From Rhodospirillales bacterium (lineage in GTDB: Bacteria; Pseudomonadota; Alphaproteobacteria; Rhodospirillales; Casp-alpha2): DNA of 64,000 nucleotides. Within the stretch, counting starts at the first letter, position 1, and every line of letters begins with the position of its first letter. The translations under genes and the position numbers were made by a program. This document shows positions 20,300 to 30,385 of this stretch, piece after piece. The DNA lies in assembly GCA_017640505.1 (NCBI GenBank), contig JAEPQO010000002.1, positions 248,001 to 312,000 of the forward strand. Direction: 5' to 3'. The notes under the pieces were generated by a model. That model saw only the letters and a list, made by a program, of their open reading frames with translations. It was not told the DNA's origin and made no database searches.

Positions 20300-21712
20300 A
20301 TGCCCGTCGTTACCCGTTTCGCCCCCTCGCCGACCGGATTTCTGCACATTGGCGGTGCCCGCACGGCGCTGTTCAACTGGCTGTTCGCGAAACATCACGA
20401 GAAGTACGGCGACGGCGGCACGTTCCTGCTCAGGATCGAGGATACGGACCGGGCGCGTTCGACGGATGAGGCGGTCGCCGCCATTTATGACGGCTTGAGC
20501 TGGCTCGGCCTGGACTGGGACGGTGACGCCATTTCCCAGTTTGCACGCCGCGAACGCCACCAGGAAGTGGTACAGCAGTTGCTCGACAAGGGCATGGCGT
20601 ACAAATGCTACTGCACGCCTGAAGAGCTGACCGAGATGCGCGAAAAGGCCCGCGCCGAAGGCAAAAAACGCATGTACGACGGGACCTGGCGCGACCGGGA
20701 CCCGTCGGAAGCACCCGATGGCGTTCAACCAGCCATTCGGTTGCGTGCCCCGCTGGAGGGCGAAACCGTTATCGAGGACTTGGTTCAGGGCCGCGTCGAG
20801 GTCGCGAACGAGCAACTCGACGACATGGTGCTGCTGCGGGCAGACGGCACGCCCACCTACATGCTGGCCGTCGTCGTCGACGACTTTGATATGGGGATTA
20901 CGCATGTCATTCGCGGCGATGACCACCTGGTCAACGCGTTCCGGCAGGTTCAGCTGTTCAAGGCGATGGACTGGCCGCTGCCGCAGTTCGCCCATATTCC
21001 GCTGATTCACGGGCCGGATGGGGCGAAGCTGTCGAAGCGTCACGGTGCGCTCGGCGTCGATGCTTACCGCGACATGGGATATCTGCCGGAAGCGCTCAGG
21101 AACTATCTGATGCGCCTTTCATGGTCGCATGGCGATGAAGAGATCATCTCGACTGAACAAGCGATCGAGTGGTTCGGTTTGGATGCCGTCGGCCGCGGTG
21201 CGGCCCGTTTCGACTTCCAAAAACTGGAATCGCTCAACGGTCACTACATCCGCCAGGCGGACAACGAAAGGTTGACCGAATTGGTCATGGATCGCCTGAA
21301 AGATACTCTTGATGGAAAGCTTGCCGAAGGGGCTGCTGACCGGGTAAAAATGGGTATGGATGGATTAAAGGAACGAGCGAAGAATTTAAAAGAACTAGCT
21401 GAAAATGCTGCATTTTATGTGATTTCACGTCCGCTCGAGCCGGACGAAAAGGCCGCACAAATCCTGACAGACGAGGCCAAGCAGACATTGGCCGCCTTTC
21501 GCGCCGATGCGGCCGGAATCGAAGAATGGACGGAAGAGAACATACAAGCCACCGCTAAGGCATACGCCGAAGCCCATGAGTTGAAGCTCGGCAAGGTGGC
21601 GCAACCGCTCCGCGCGGCTGTTACGGGCACCACAGTATCGCCCGGTATTTTCGAGGTGATGGCCGTTCTTGGCCGTGACGAAACCCTCGCCCGGCTGGAT
21701 GACGTGAACTAA
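20300..21712 (+). CDS. gltX: Glutamyl-tRNA synthetase
   Basis: 470 residues. Charges tRNA-Glu. Class I signatures: HIGG at residues 16-19 (HIGH motif) and KLSKR at 243-247 (KMSKS). The ATG at 20300 is preceded by AAGGAG at ideal spacing; the open frame extends far upstream but is not coding. Alphaproteobacteria often carry two GltX copies, one also charging tRNA-Gln; which type this is cannot be told. A stretch near 21346-21423 (residues about 350-374) uses A/T-rich codons with TTA leucines, unlike the rest. Confidence 0.96.
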   Translation: MPVVTRFAPSPTGFLHIGGARTALFNWLFAKHHEKYGDGGTFLLRIEDTDRARSTDEAVAAIYDGLSWLGLDWDGDAISQFARRERHQEVVQQLLDKGMAYKCYCTPEELTEMREKARAEGKKRMYDGTWRDRDPSEAPDGVQPAIRLRAPLEGETVIEDLVQGRVEVANEQLDDMVLLRADGTPTYMLAVVVDDFDMGITHVIRGDDHLVNAFRQVQLFKAMDWPLPQFAHIPLIHGPDGAKLSKRHGALGVDAYRDMGYLPEALRNYLMRLSWSHGDEEIISTEQAIEWFGLDAVGRGAARFDFQKLESLNGHYIRQADNERLTELVMDRLKDTLDGKLAEGAADRVKMGMDGLKERAKNLKELAENAAFYVISRPLEPDEKAAQILTDEAKQTLAAFRADAAGIEEWTEENIQATAKAYAEAHELKLGKVAQPLRAAVTGTTVSPGIFEVMAVLGRDETLARLDDVN

Positions 21713-21803
21713 CACGGCACCGGCGACAACAACGACGCGTTTCCTGCGGGGAACGTGCCCGCGGTCTGAACGATGGGCCGCGCCCAACAGAGGAGAGACC
21801 TGA

Positions 21804-23105
21804 ATGAGTAGTAACGAGAGAAGCTTTACCCTCACCGACAATTCCAGCGGCGAAAGCTGGGAACTGCCGGTGATGCACGGCACGCTTGGTCCCGATGTCA
21901 TCGACGTTCGCAAGCTGTACGCGCAGACCGGCTGCTTTACCTATGATCCGGGTTTTACCTCCACGGGCAGTTGCGAGTCCAAAATCACCTTCATTGATGG
22001 TGACAACGGCGTTCTGCTTTATCGCGGCTACCCGATCGAGCAACTGGCTGAAAAGTCGGACTTCATGGAAGTCTGCTATTTGCTGCTGTACGGGGAACTG
22101 CCGACGGCCGACCAGAAAGCGAAGTTCGAACACGACATCACCTATCACACCATGATCCACGAGCAGATGAACACGTTCCTGCGTGGGTTCCGCCGCGATG
22201 CGCACCCGATGGCGGTGATGTGCGGTATGGTTGGCGCTCTATCGGCGTTCTATCACGACTCAACCGACATTGCCGATCCGAAACACCGTATGGTGTCGTC
22301 ATACCGCATGATCGCCAAGATGCCGACGATCGCTGCGCTGGCGTACAAGTACAACCTGGGCCAGCCGTACGTGTATCCGAAGAACAAGCTTCGCTACGCG
22401 GAAAACTTCCTGCACATGATGTTCTCGAACCCGTGCGAGGAATACGAGATTGATCCGGTTCTGGCACGCGCCATGGATGTCATCCTGATCCTGCATGCAG
22501 ACCACGAACAGAACGCATCGACGTCGACCGTACGCTTGTCCGGCTCGTCGGGCGCCAACCCGTTTGCCTGCATTTCTGCCGGTATTGCGTCTCTCTGGGG
22601 ACCGGCACACGGCGGCGCCAACGAAGCCGTATTGAATATGCTTGAAGAGATCGGCGACAAGTCGAATGTCGGCACGTTTGTCGAGAAAGCCAAGGACAAG
22701 GATGATTCGTTCCGCCTGATGGGCTTTGGTCACCGGGTCTACAAGAACTTTGATCCGCGTTCGCGCGTCATGCGCACGCAGTGCCACAAAGTTTTGGATG
22801 CACTCGGCGTTCATGACGAACCACTGCTCGAGATCGCTCTCGAACTCGAAAAAATTGCTCTCGAGGACGAGTACTTCATCGAGAAGAAGCTGTATCCGAA
22901 CGTGGACTTCTACTCGGGCATCATCTTTAAGGCGATGGGGATTCCGACGACGATGTTCACGGCACTCTTCGCCGTGGCACGGACCGTCGGCTGGATCGCC
23001 CAGTGGAACGAGATGATCGAGGATCCGAGCCAGAAAATCGGCCGTCCGCGTCAGCTCTTCACGGGTGCCGAACAGCGCGATTACGTGGACGTCGGCCAGC
23101 GCTAA
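21804..23105 (+). CDS. gltA: Citrate synthase (type II)
   Basis: 433 residues. Condenses acetyl-CoA and oxaloacetate at the entry of the citric acid cycle. Catalytic His in [11 protein letters not shown], His in GFGHRVYKN and Asp in PNVDFYSG are present. The N-terminal extension with [20 protein letters not shown] is that of hexameric, NADH-sensitive type II enzymes of Gram-negative bacteria. GAGGAGAG precedes the ATG. It is 91 bases after gltX and ends in a strong terminator. A separate promoter in that spacer is likely but was not pinned down. Confidence 0.97.
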   Translation: MSSNERSFTLTDNSSGESWELPVMHGTLGPDVIDVRKLYAQTGCFTYDPGFTSTGSCESKITFIDGDNGVLLYRGYPIEQLAEKSDFMEVCYLLLYGELPTADQKAKFEHDITYHTMIHEQMNTFLRGFRRDAHPMAVMCGMVGALSAFYHDSTDIADPKHRMVSSYRMIAKMPTIAALAYKYNLGQPYVYPKNKLRYAENFLHMMFSNPCEEYEIDPVLARAMDVILILHADHEQNASTSTVRLSGSSGANPFACISAGIASLWGPAHGGANEAVLNMLEEIGDKSNVGTFVEKAKDKDDSFRLMGFGHRVYKNFDPRSRVMRTQCHKVLDALGVHDEPLLEIALELEKIALEDEYFIEKKLYPNVDFYSGIIFKAMGIPTTMFTALFAVARTVGWIAQWNEMIEDPSQKIGRPRQLFTGAEQRDYVDVGQR

Positions 23106-23128
23106 CGGCGCACAAAGGTCACTCTTCG

Positions 23129-23160
23129 ACGGCGCGGGAGCAATCCCGCGCCGTTTCTAT
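23129..23160 (+). terminator. Strong terminator after gltA
   Basis: Perfect 11-bp stem ACGGCGCGGGA/TCCCGCGCCGT (23129-23139 with 23144-23154), GCAA tetraloop, then TTTCTATTT. It lies 24 bases after the gltA stop and touches the end of the convergent lpxB. Confidence 0.85.
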
Positions 23161-24311
23161 TTGGATGCAGCTCCAAGCACGACGCGTGCGGCGGCGACGG
23201 ACGGCAGATCGTCACCGGGTTTCAGGGCGTCGAGCGCGTCGGCGATTTCCGCCATCTGCTCCTGCTTAACATTGCCGGACCGCAACAGGTCGGCGAGCGT
23301 CGGCGTCATTGTCTCCGGCGTGCAGTTTTCTTGGAGGAATTCCGGAATAGCCGGTTTATCGAGGATAAGGTTGACGATCGAGGCGTATTTGACGCGGATC
23401 AGGCGTTTCGCGAAAAACGCCGTCAATGGCGACAAACGGTAGGCGATCAGGCTTGGCACGCCGGCCATGGCGAGTTCCAGCGACACCGTTCCGCTTGCGG
23501 CAATGGCGGCATCGGCGGCAGCGAAGGCGTCGTACTTCTGCGCCTCGTCATCGATGATCAGGGTATTGTCCCAATCCGACGTGCGCACGCGTACCTCGTT
23601 TGCAATGCTTTCCAGGGTCGGCACGACAATGCGGCAAGGCCCGACGATCGCTGTCGTTCGGCGGATCGTCTCATTGAAGACATCGACGAGGCGCGAAATC
23701 TCGCTCATGCGGCTGCCGGGCAATGCCAGCAAAACGCGTTCGTCCGCGGCAATTCCGTGGCGTTCGCGGAACGCGTTGCCATCACCCTTGTCGGCGCCGC
23801 TTTCGAGGATAGAATGGCCGACAAACGTTGCGTTCACCCCGGCACGCTCGAAATACGGCGGTTCGAACGGCAAAAGGCACATCACATGATCGACCAGCCT
23901 GGCCACCTTCTTGGCCCGGCCCGGCCGCCATGCCCATACGGACGGTGCCACGTAGTGCACGATCTTGATATCCGCGCCCGCCAGTTTTTTGGCGACACGA
24001 AAGCAGAAATCCGGCGCGTCGATGGTGACGACGACATCCGGCTTCAGGCGACGGATATCGTCCGCCGTCTCGCGGATACGGCCGAGAATGTTGGGGATAC
24101 GCGGCAACACCTCGGCAAGGCCCATTACGGTCAGTTCGTTCATTGGAAACAGGCTCCTGAGACCGCTACCGCTCATCAGCGGTCCACCTACGCCCGAAAA
24201 CACAACCTCGCGGTCGCCGGTAAGGGCCTTGAGCCCTTCCATCAGGCGCATGCCAAGGACATCGCCCGAAGGCTCGCCGGCGATCAGGTAGACGTGCAGC
24301 GGCTCGCTCAT
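23157..24311 (-). CDS. lpxB: Lipid A disaccharide synthase
   Basis: 384 residues. Glycosyltransferase joining 2,3-diacylglucosamine 1-phosphate (lipid X) to its UDP form to make the beta-1,6 disaccharide core of lipid A. Motifs: LIAGEPSGDVLG at the N-terminus, YVAPSVWAWRPGRAKK in the middle and the nucleotide-sugar region ALPGSRMSEI. The ATG at 24311 overlaps the lpxI stop by four bases (ATGA) with GGGG seven bases ahead; an ATG two codons earlier is too close to that site. Last gene of the envelope string. Confidence 0.96.
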   Translation of the reverse strand: MSEPLHVYLIAGEPSGDVLGMRLMEGLKALTGDREVVFSGVGGPLMSGSGLRSLFPMNELTVMGLAEVLPRIPNILGRIRETADDIRRLKPDVVVTIDAPDFCFRVAKKLAGADIKIVHYVAPSVWAWRPGRAKKVARLVDHVMCLLPFEPPYFERAGVNATFVGHSILESGADKGDGNAFRERHGIAADERVLLALPGSRMSEISRLVDVFNETIRRTTAIVGPCRIVVPTLESIANEVRVRTSDWDNTLIIDDEAQKYDAFAAADAAIAASGTVSLELAMAGVPSLIAYRLSPLTAFFAKRLIRVKYASIVNLILDKPAIPEFLQENCTPETMTPTLADLLRSGNVKQEQMAEIADALDALKPGDDLPSVAAARVVLGAASK

Positions 24312-25132
24312 CGCCATTCCCCGTCCACGTCGGCGCCGAGCAGAAAGATTCCGGCATCATCCGCTGCGCGGGCCGTGCCGTCGCGGTCGATCAAAAAGGC
24401 GTTCCCGGCTTCGACAACAACGCCATTCAGCCCTGCCGCCCGGGCATTATGTATCGTTTCCGCCCCGACCGTCGGTAGGTCGGCGCGGCGTTCCTGGCCG
24501 GGCTTGAGCGTTTTCGCGAGGACACCGCCGGTTTCGCCGCTTTCCGCAAGCCGTCTGAGCATCGCGTCGGTGCCGTCCGCATCTTCCTCGGCGACGACGA
24601 CGCCGTCCCGGACGACGGCGGCTTGCCCAATATCCCGGCCACCGAGCGCCTTTGCAGCGTCGAGTGCGGCGGCGATATCACCGGCAAGGGGGGCCGGGTC
24701 TACCGTCCCGATCTGGCCGCGCGGCATCAGATATTCGGCAAGCAAGGTATCGGCGCCAATGACCTCGAACCCTTCATTCTCGAGCGCTTTGATCAGGGCG
24801 GACAGCAGACCGTCGTCGCCGAGCGCGGCGGCGCCGCTGGTGGCAAAGAATTTCACCCCCCACCAGTCGGGGCGCAATTCCTTCATGCCGGGACGGCGGA
24901 TGGTGCCTGCCATGACGAGGGCGTCACATCCCTCCTTTTTCAGATTCTTGATGGCGGCTCCACCGGCGCCGAGCCGGATCACCGCATGGCTGTCGTCGGC
25001 AAAAGCGCCCGGGTCGCCCTGCCCTTCGAACACGATGACGTGGAAAGCCTGTTCGTTGCGGCGGCACGCGTCACGGACAAGTACGGGGAGCAAGCCCCCG
25101 CCGGCCAGAATGCCGATCCGGTTATGCGGCAT
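24308..25132 (-). CDS. lpxI: UDP-2,3-diacylglucosamine pyrophosphatase LpxI
   Basis: 274 residues. Hydrolyses UDP-2,3-diacylglucosamine to lipid X, the job done by LpxH in enterobacteria. Starts RIGILAGGGLLPVLV, with MAGTIRRPG and a C-terminal segment LPTVGAETIHNARAAG, as in the LpxI (DUF1009) family. Its place between lpxA and lpxB completes the lipid A pathway without lpxH. The start overlaps the lpxA end by 11 bases; the stop overlaps lpxB. Confidence 0.94.
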   Translation of the reverse strand: MPHNRIGILAGGGLLPVLVRDACRRNEQAFHVIVFEGQGDPGAFADDSHAVIRLGAGGAAIKNLKKEGCDALVMAGTIRRPGMKELRPDWWGVKFFATSGAAALGDDGLLSALIKALENEGFEVIGADTLLAEYLMPRGQIGTVDPAPLAGDIAAALDAAKALGGRDIGQAAVVRDGVVVAEEDADGTDAMLRRLAESGETGGVLAKTLKPGQERRADLPTVGAETIHNARAAGLNGVVVEAGNAFLIDRDGTARAADDAGIFLLGADVDGEWR

Positions 25133-25922
25133 CTTCCATGTGCGGCTGGCAGATGCGGCGCGACGAGTCGCTCTGGATGAAATTGACGATTTCCATCACC
25201 GGTTCGTTGTCGGAAAAATCTTCGATCACGTCCTGAAGCCGTTCTGCCATGGTGCCTTCCTCGGCAAAGATCATGCGGTACGCCTTGCGGATTTCGTGGA
25301 TCATGTCGCGCGAAAATCCCCGACGTTTGAGGCCGACGATGTTCAAGCCCTCCAGCTTGGCGCGGTTGCCCGTAACGGTGCCGTATGGAATGACATCGTG
25401 CTCAACGCCGCTCATGCCGCCGATCATGGCGTGCCTGCCGATCCGCACGAACTGATGCACGGCCGAAAGACCGCCGACGATCGCCCAGTCTTCGACAACC
25501 ACATGACCGGCCATCGTCGCATTGTTTACGAGAATGACGTTGTTGCCGATCTGGCAGTCGTGCGCCACATGTGCGCCGACCATGAACAGGCACTCGTTGC
25601 CGACACGGGTTACCAGGCCGCCGCCATCGGTACCCGGGTTCATCGTGACGTGCTCACGAATGACGTTGCGTTCGCCGATGATAAGTTTCGACGCCTCGCC
25701 CTTGAACTTCAAATCCTGCGGCTGGTGGCCGATGGCCGAGAACGGGAAGATACGGGTGCCCGCGCCGACACTTGTATCGCCGGCGACGACGACGTGGGAC
25801 ATCAGTTCGACTCCGTCGCCGAGCGTGACGCCAGCGCCAACGACGGTGTAAGGGCCGACTTTGACCCCGTCCCCGAGTTCTGCCGCCGGGTCGATAATCG
25901 CCGTCGGATGAATGTCGGTCAT
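25122..25922 (-). CDS. lpxA: UDP-N-acetylglucosamine acyltransferase
   Basis: 266 residues. First step of lipid A synthesis: moves a 3-hydroxyacyl chain from acyl carrier protein to the 3-OH of UDP-GlcNAc. Left-handed beta-helix of hexapeptide repeats (IHPTAIIDPAAELGDGVKVGP onward) and a helical C-terminus. The catalytic His lies in VGAHVAHDCQIG, and the acyl-chain ruler region follows (SGVEHDVIPYG). Nine bases follow fabZ; the end overlaps lpxI. Confidence 0.97.
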   Translation of the reverse strand: MTDIHPTAIIDPAAELGDGVKVGPYTVVGAGVTLGDGVELMSHVVVAGDTSVGAGTRIFPFSAIGHQPQDLKFKGEASKLIIGERNVIREHVTMNPGTDGGGLVTRVGNECLFMVGAHVAHDCQIGNNVILVNNATMAGHVVVEDWAIVGGLSAVHQFVRIGRHAMIGGMSGVEHDVIPYGTVTGNRAKLEGLNIVGLKRRGFSRDMIHEIRKAYRMIFAEEGTMAERLQDVIEDFSDNEPVMEIVNFIQSDSSRRICQPHMEDAA

Positions 25923-25931
25923 ATTCGTTTC

Positions 25932-26399
25932 CTAGTCTGTCTGGTCGACGATCATTGCGGTGAAAACGGCTTCGGCCATAACGGTGCCATCCGCTCGCGC
26001 CACACCCTTGAACCGCCAGACCTTCCCGCGGCCGTGTTCCTTGGTGACCTCGAGATGAAGCGTGTGGCCGGGCAAGACCGGCTTGCGGAACCGCGCATTG
26101 TCGATCGACATAAAGTAGACCAGTTTGTCGGATGCGGTATCGTCCAGCGCCTCGATCACAACGATGGCGGCAGTCTGCGCCATGGCTTCGACAATCAGCA
26201 CGCCCGGCATGATCGGATGGCCGGGGAAATGGCCCTGGAAGAAAGGTTCGTTGACCGAAACGTTCTTGATACCGGTCGCGCTTTCGCCCGGTTGAATGTC
26301 GATGACTTTGTCGATCAGCAAGAACGGGTACCGGTGCGGTATGCGTTCCATGATGCCGGTGACGTCGACCTCATGGCCGGTGGTGGTTTCCGCGTCCAT
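25932..26399 (-). CDS. fabZ: 3-hydroxyacyl-ACP dehydratase FabZ
   Basis: 155 residues. Dehydrates 3-hydroxyacyl-ACP in fatty acid elongation and so competes with LpxA and LpxD for the same substrates. Hot-dog fold with catalytic His in [11 protein letters not shown] and Glu in LIVEAMAQ. It sits between lpxD and lpxA with spacers of 2 and 9 bases. The upstream lpxD stop is two bases before its ATG. Confidence 0.97.
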   Translation of the reverse strand: MDAETTTGHEVDVTGIMERIPHRYPFLLIDKVIDIQPGESATGIKNVSVNEPFFQGHFPGHPIMPGVLIVEAMAQTAAIVVIEALDDTASDKLVYFMSIDNARFRKPVLPGHTLHLEVTKEHGRGKVWRFKGVARADGTVMAEAVFTAMIVDQTD

Positions 26400-26401
26400 C
26401 C

Positions 26402-27424
26402 CTAACCCCCTTTCTTACTGGCCATGCGCTCAATCATGGCAACTTCCTTAAGCCACTTCCGAACCGGTTTGGCCGGGCTTCCACCCTGTTCCTGGCCGGG
26501 CTCGACGTTTCGCATGACACCACTCTGGGCCGCTATTCTGGCGCCGCTGCCGATCTTTAGATGCCCGGCCAGACCGACCTGCCCGGCAAGGACGACGAAA
26601 TCGCCCAATTCGGTACTGCCGGAAATCCCGACCTGGCTGACAATCACACAATTTTGTCCGATCTGTACGTTGTGGGCAATCTGAACGAGGTTGTCGATCT
26701 TGGTGCCGTCGCCGATCACCGTATCGGGCCCTGTACCGCGGTCGATCGTCGTGTTCGCGCCGATCTCGACGTTGGCGCCGACGATCACGCGCCCGAGCTG
26801 GGGCACTTTGACATGCCCGCCCGGCCCCATTGCGAACCCGAAGCCGTCCTGGCCAATCCTGACGCCAGCGTGAATGATCGAATGAGCGCCGATCTTTGCG
26901 TTCAGAATGGTTGCGTTGGCACCGATCCAGACGTTCTCTCCGATCTGTACACCATCGCCGATGACCGCGCCCGGCGAGACGATGCTGCCGTCACCGATCT
27001 CGGCGCCTGCGCCGACGACCGCACACGGACCTATTTCTACATCGCTGCCAACGCTGGCGTTGTCTCCAACGACTGCGGTTGGATGAATACTGCCGTTGGA
27101 CGAAGGCATTGGATAAAACATCGCCGCGACGCGGGCATAGGCATGATAAGGCTCAGGCGTCACCAGCAGCGCCATTCCATCTGGCGCCTGATCGACGACG
27201 TCCGGCGCGACGATACATGCGCCCGCGCCGGATCGCCGGAAACTCTCGGTGTACTTGCGATTGTCGAGAAAACTGACATCCGTCGCACCGGCCTGGTCCA
27301 GTGGCATGACATCGGCAAACACGACGGCCGTATCGTCCGCGTTCACGACGTCGGCCCCCGCCGTCTCGGCGATGCGCGCCAGACTGAACGGCCCGGCATT
27401 GGAAAAGAACCGGGGATCAGCCAT
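26402..27424 (-). CDS. lpxD: UDP-3-O-acylglucosamine N-acyltransferase
   Basis: 340 residues. Adds the N-linked 3-hydroxyacyl chain of lipid A (third step; LpxC, second step, is not in the window). N-terminal uridine-binding domain (about 1-100) with VSFLDNRKY, then hexapeptide repeats forming a beta-helix, the catalytic His in IAHNVQIG, and a C-terminal helix. Five bases downstream of skp. Confidence 0.97.
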   Translation of the reverse strand: MADPRFFSNAGPFSLARIAETAGADVVNADDTAVVFADVMPLDQAGATDVSFLDNRKYTESFRRSGAGACIVAPDVVDQAPDGMALLVTPEPYHAYARVAAMFYPMPSSNGSIHPTAVVGDNASVGSDVEIGPCAVVGAGAEIGDGSIVSPGAVIGDGVQIGENVWIGANATILNAKIGAHSIIHAGVRIGQDGFGFAMGPGGHVKVPQLGRVIVGANVEIGANTTIDRGTGPDTVIGDGTKIDNLVQIAHNVQIGQNCVIVSQVGISGSTELGDFVVLAGQVGLAGHLKIGSGARIAAQSGVMRNVEPGQEQGGSPAKPVRKWLKEVAMIERMASKKGG

Positions 27425-27429
27425 CGTTT

Positions 27430-28002
27430 CTAGTTTTTCGGCAAGTCGACCTGAACGGTCGGCAGTTTCTGATCGAGTTCGGTCAACACCTTGTCCGTGA
27501 TCTCGAGGTGGGTTTTGACGTAAACGACCTGCGAGAAGCGGAGAATGATGCCGTAACCGTTTTTGTCGGCCATTGCCGCCACGATCTCGTTAAGTGCACG
27601 TTCAACCTGCACCATCGCATTCGCCTGTGCCTCTTCAAGCGTTTGCCGGCGCTTTTGAACCAACTGCTGCACCGAGACGACGCGTTGTTCGAACTTGCGG
27701 CGTTCTTCAGCGAATGCTTCCGGCGCAAGCAACGACTGTTTTTTTGCCAGTTCCTGCTGCGCCAGGCGGAGGGCTTCCTGCTCTTTCTGTATCTCGCCCT
27801 GAATCTTGTTCTGGTAACTGATGATCTGCTCGCGGATGTCCTTGACCGATTTGGCATCCCGGCGAATTTTACCGATGTTCAGAACGACAGAAATATCAGG
27901 CGCTTGAGCCCCGGCGGCGGTTTGCGCAGATACGGGCACAGGTGACGCCGCGACGGCGGCGAACGCCAGTATCAACGATGCCGCAATAGTTCTTACAAAC
28001 AA
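27430..28002 (-). CDS. skp: Periplasmic chaperone Skp/OmpH
   Basis: 190 residues. Trimeric jellyfish-shaped holdase for outer-membrane proteins. Signal peptide about 1-26 (cleavage near VSAQ), then a core broken by a long charged coiled coil (about 55-140, rich in Gln/Glu/Lys). The start is a TTG, chosen because a full AGGAGG stands five bases before it and because the signal peptide begins there. Lies between bamA and lpxD. Confidence 0.9.
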   Translation of the reverse strand: MFVRTIAASLILAFAAVAASPVPVSAQTAAGAQAPDISVVLNIGKIRRDAKSVKDIREQIISYQNKIQGEIQKEQEALRLAQQELAKKQSLLAPEAFAEERRKFEQRVVSVQQLVQKRRQTLEEAQANAMVQVERALNEIVAAMADKNGYGIILRFSQVVYVKTHLEITDKVLTELDQKLPTVQVDLPKN

Positions 28003-28011
28003 AATGGCCTC

Positions 28012-30315
28012 CTAAAATCTCGTGCCGAAATTGATACGCACGAATTCTTCTTTATCGAAGTCTTCGCTCAGGACCGGGTACGCGAAGTCCACGCCAAGCG
28101 GCCCGAAAGGCGACGTCCAACTTATGCCTGCACCGACGCCCATACGCAATGAATCCTCGTCCGCCGTCGTCGCATTCGTCGGCGTCAGAGAACCGGAAGA
28201 ACCGATATCGGTGAAGATATGGGCGCCGACCCCAAGCTCTTCCGGCAGCCCGGTCGGGAAACTCAGTGACACCGACCCGCTGTACATCCATTCGCTGCCC
28301 AGCGCGTCGTCGGTCGCCAAGTCCCGCGGGCCAATGCCTGAGGTTTCAAAACCGCGGACATCCTCGCCCCCCAGGAAGTAGCGTTCCGCCAGTGCCACGT
28401 CATCGCCCAACCCGATGATATAACCGGCTTTTGCTTTGGTCGAGATGACCCATTGGTCGGCCAACGGGTAGAAATAGCCAGCGGTTGCGGTATTTCGCAG
28501 GTGACGCAGGGAACCACCAAAACCGGCAAGGTCGGTATTGAGCCTAAATGCGTACCCATCGGTTGTGTTAATTTTGGCGTCGCGCCGGTCATAGGCGATG
28601 GTATGTCCGATTTCAGAAAGAGTCTCTTTGCCTTCCTGCGCCTGAACCAATGTGGACGCGTCGCTGTCGACATCCTTGATGTCCGTCAGCCGGAAACTGT
28701 AGCGCCAGCTTTCGGACAAGTTCTCGGTTATCCGATACCCGGACCTGAGCCGGAACCCGGTCCTTTCCAGATCGAACGAGCTTGTATCCTGCAGATCGCG
28801 CGTGGAGCGATAGATATCGAAACCGGCGCTCAGTTCACGGCCCAGGAAATAAGGTTCGGTGAAACTAAGATCGACCTGAGAGGCTTCAGCAGCGATTTGC
28901 AGCTTGAGACTCAGGTCCTGGCCGCGCCCAAGGAAGTTCGTTTCGCGAAGTCCGATATCGCCCAGGATACCGACGCTGGACGAGAAGCCCGCGCCCAGCG
29001 TGATTTGTCCGGTCGGCTTTTCTTCGACATTGACGTTGATAACAGTCTTGTCCGGCGCCGATCCGGGTAACTGCTCGATATCGAGTTTTTCGAAGAATCC
29101 GAGATTCTGGATGCGTGTTTTCGAGCGCCGCAATTTTGATGCATTGAAGGCGTCGCCCTCCACCAGCCGGAACTCGCGGCGGATGACTTTATCGAGCGTG
29201 CGGATGTTGCCGGAAATATTGATCCGCTCGACAAAGACGCGCGGACCTTCGTTCACGACGTACTTTACGTTGATCGACTTACTCTCGCGGTCGCGGTTGA
29301 TGCGAGGACGGATGTCGACGAAAGCATACCCGAGCGTACCGACGAGTTCCGTCAGCCGGTCGATGGTTTTTTCAACCTCTTCCGCGTCGTACCAGTCGCC
29401 GGTTTCGACTTCGATCGCCGATTTCAGGTCGTCGTTTTCAAGATCCTTGAGACGCGCCTCAACCTCGACATCACCGAACTGATACCTCTCGCCCTCGTCG
29501 ACGGCAAACGTCAGGAAGAAGGATTCCTTGTTCGGGGTCAGCTCGGCGACCGCCGTGTTCACCTTGAAGTCCGCATACCCGTTGGTGAGATAAAACCGCC
29601 GCAGCAACTCGCGGTCGAGATTCATGCGGTCCGGATCATACACGTCGTCGGTGGTGAAGAACCGCCACCACGTCGACTCGCGGGTCTGGATAACCTCGCG
29701 AAGACGGCCGTCGCTGAATTCCCTGTTGCCGATAAACCGGATACTGCCAATCTTGGTTTCCACCCCTTCGGTGATCTCGAACACGAGATCGACCCGATTT
29801 TGTTCAAGCTGGATGATCTTCGGATCGACCGAGGCGGCAAACAGGCCGCTCTGCCGGTAGATTGTCAGAAGACGTTTCACATCATCCTGAACCTTGGTGC
29901 GCGTATAGATCACGCGGGGACGGAGCGAGAGCTCGGCCTCGAGCGTTTCGGTGTCGAGCTCGAAGTTACCCTCGATCGCAATTCGGTTAATGATCGGGTT
30001 TTCAACAATATTGACGACGAGCGTCGTTCCTTCGCGGCGCAACGAGATATCCGCGAAAAGGCCGGTAGCGAATAGACTTTTAAGGGAGCGGTCGATGCGC
30101 CGGGGATCGAACGGATCGCCCTCCTGGATCACCATGTAAGAGCGGACAGTACCAGGGTCGACACGTTGCGCGCCGCGGACCTCGATCGCGCGAATGGTGT
30201 CGGCCTGGGCGAGTTCTATGGGTTCGCTGGCGGAAACGTCTATGGTTAACAACGAAAGCGGCCCCATGGCCGCTGTCATCAACGCAACCGCGGTAAACCG
30301 GGCCAATCCCGTCAC
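28012..30315 (-). CDS. bamA: Outer membrane protein assembly factor BamA
   Basis: 767 residues. Central barrel of the BAM machine that inserts outer-membrane proteins. Signal peptide about 1-30, five POTRA domains to about residue 420, then a 16-strand Omp85 barrel with the conserved VRGF motif (DVRGFE) and a C-terminal Phe, as needed for its own insertion. The start is GTG with GGGGAG seven bases ahead. Follows rseP by 70 bases and is followed by skp after nine bases. Confidence 0.97.
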   Translation of the reverse strand: MTGLARFTAVALMTAAMGPLSLLTIDVSASEPIELAQADTIRAIEVRGAQRVDPGTVRSYMVIQEGDPFDPRRIDRSLKSLFATGLFADISLRREGTTLVVNIVENPIINRIAIEGNFELDTETLEAELSLRPRVIYTRTKVQDDVKRLLTIYRQSGLFAASVDPKIIQLEQNRVDLVFEITEGVETKIGSIRFIGNREFSDGRLREVIQTRESTWWRFFTTDDVYDPDRMNLDRELLRRFYLTNGYADFKVNTAVAELTPNKESFFLTFAVDEGERYQFGDVEVEARLKDLENDDLKSAIEVETGDWYDAEEVEKTIDRLTELVGTLGYAFVDIRPRINRDRESKSINVKYVVNEGPRVFVERINISGNIRTLDKVIRREFRLVEGDAFNASKLRRSKTRIQNLGFFEKLDIEQLPGSAPDKTVINVNVEEKPTGQITLGAGFSSSVGILGDIGLRETNFLGRGQDLSLKLQIAAEASQVDLSFTEPYFLGRELSAGFDIYRSTRDLQDTSSFDLERTGFRLRSGYRITENLSESWRYSFRLTDIKDVDSDASTLVQAQEGKETLSEIGHTIAYDRRDAKINTTDGYAFRLNTDLAGFGGSLRHLRNTATAGYFYPLADQWVISTKAKAGYIIGLGDDVALAERYFLGGEDVRGFETSGIGPRDLATDDALGSEWMYSGSVSLSFPTGLPEELGVGAHIFTDIGSSGSLTPTNATTADEDSLRMGVGAGISWTSPFGPLGVDFAYPVLSEDFDKEEFVRINFGTRF

Positions 30316-30385
30316 GCTATTCTCCCCATTCGTCGAGCCGAAAGACCCGGCAGCGCTAAAACATTCTGATTCAAGGCCTTACAGC

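Noticed and set aside
21713-21803. Terminator between gltX and gltA
   Set aside because: A short GCGGG/CCCGC pairing exists but lacks a T-run.
23331-26405. Plus-strand open frame of about 1000 codons opposite lpxB-lpxI-lpxA-fabZ
   Set aside because: It crosses four well-conserved minus-strand genes and its translation has no domain; long antisense frames are expected in G+C-rich DNA.
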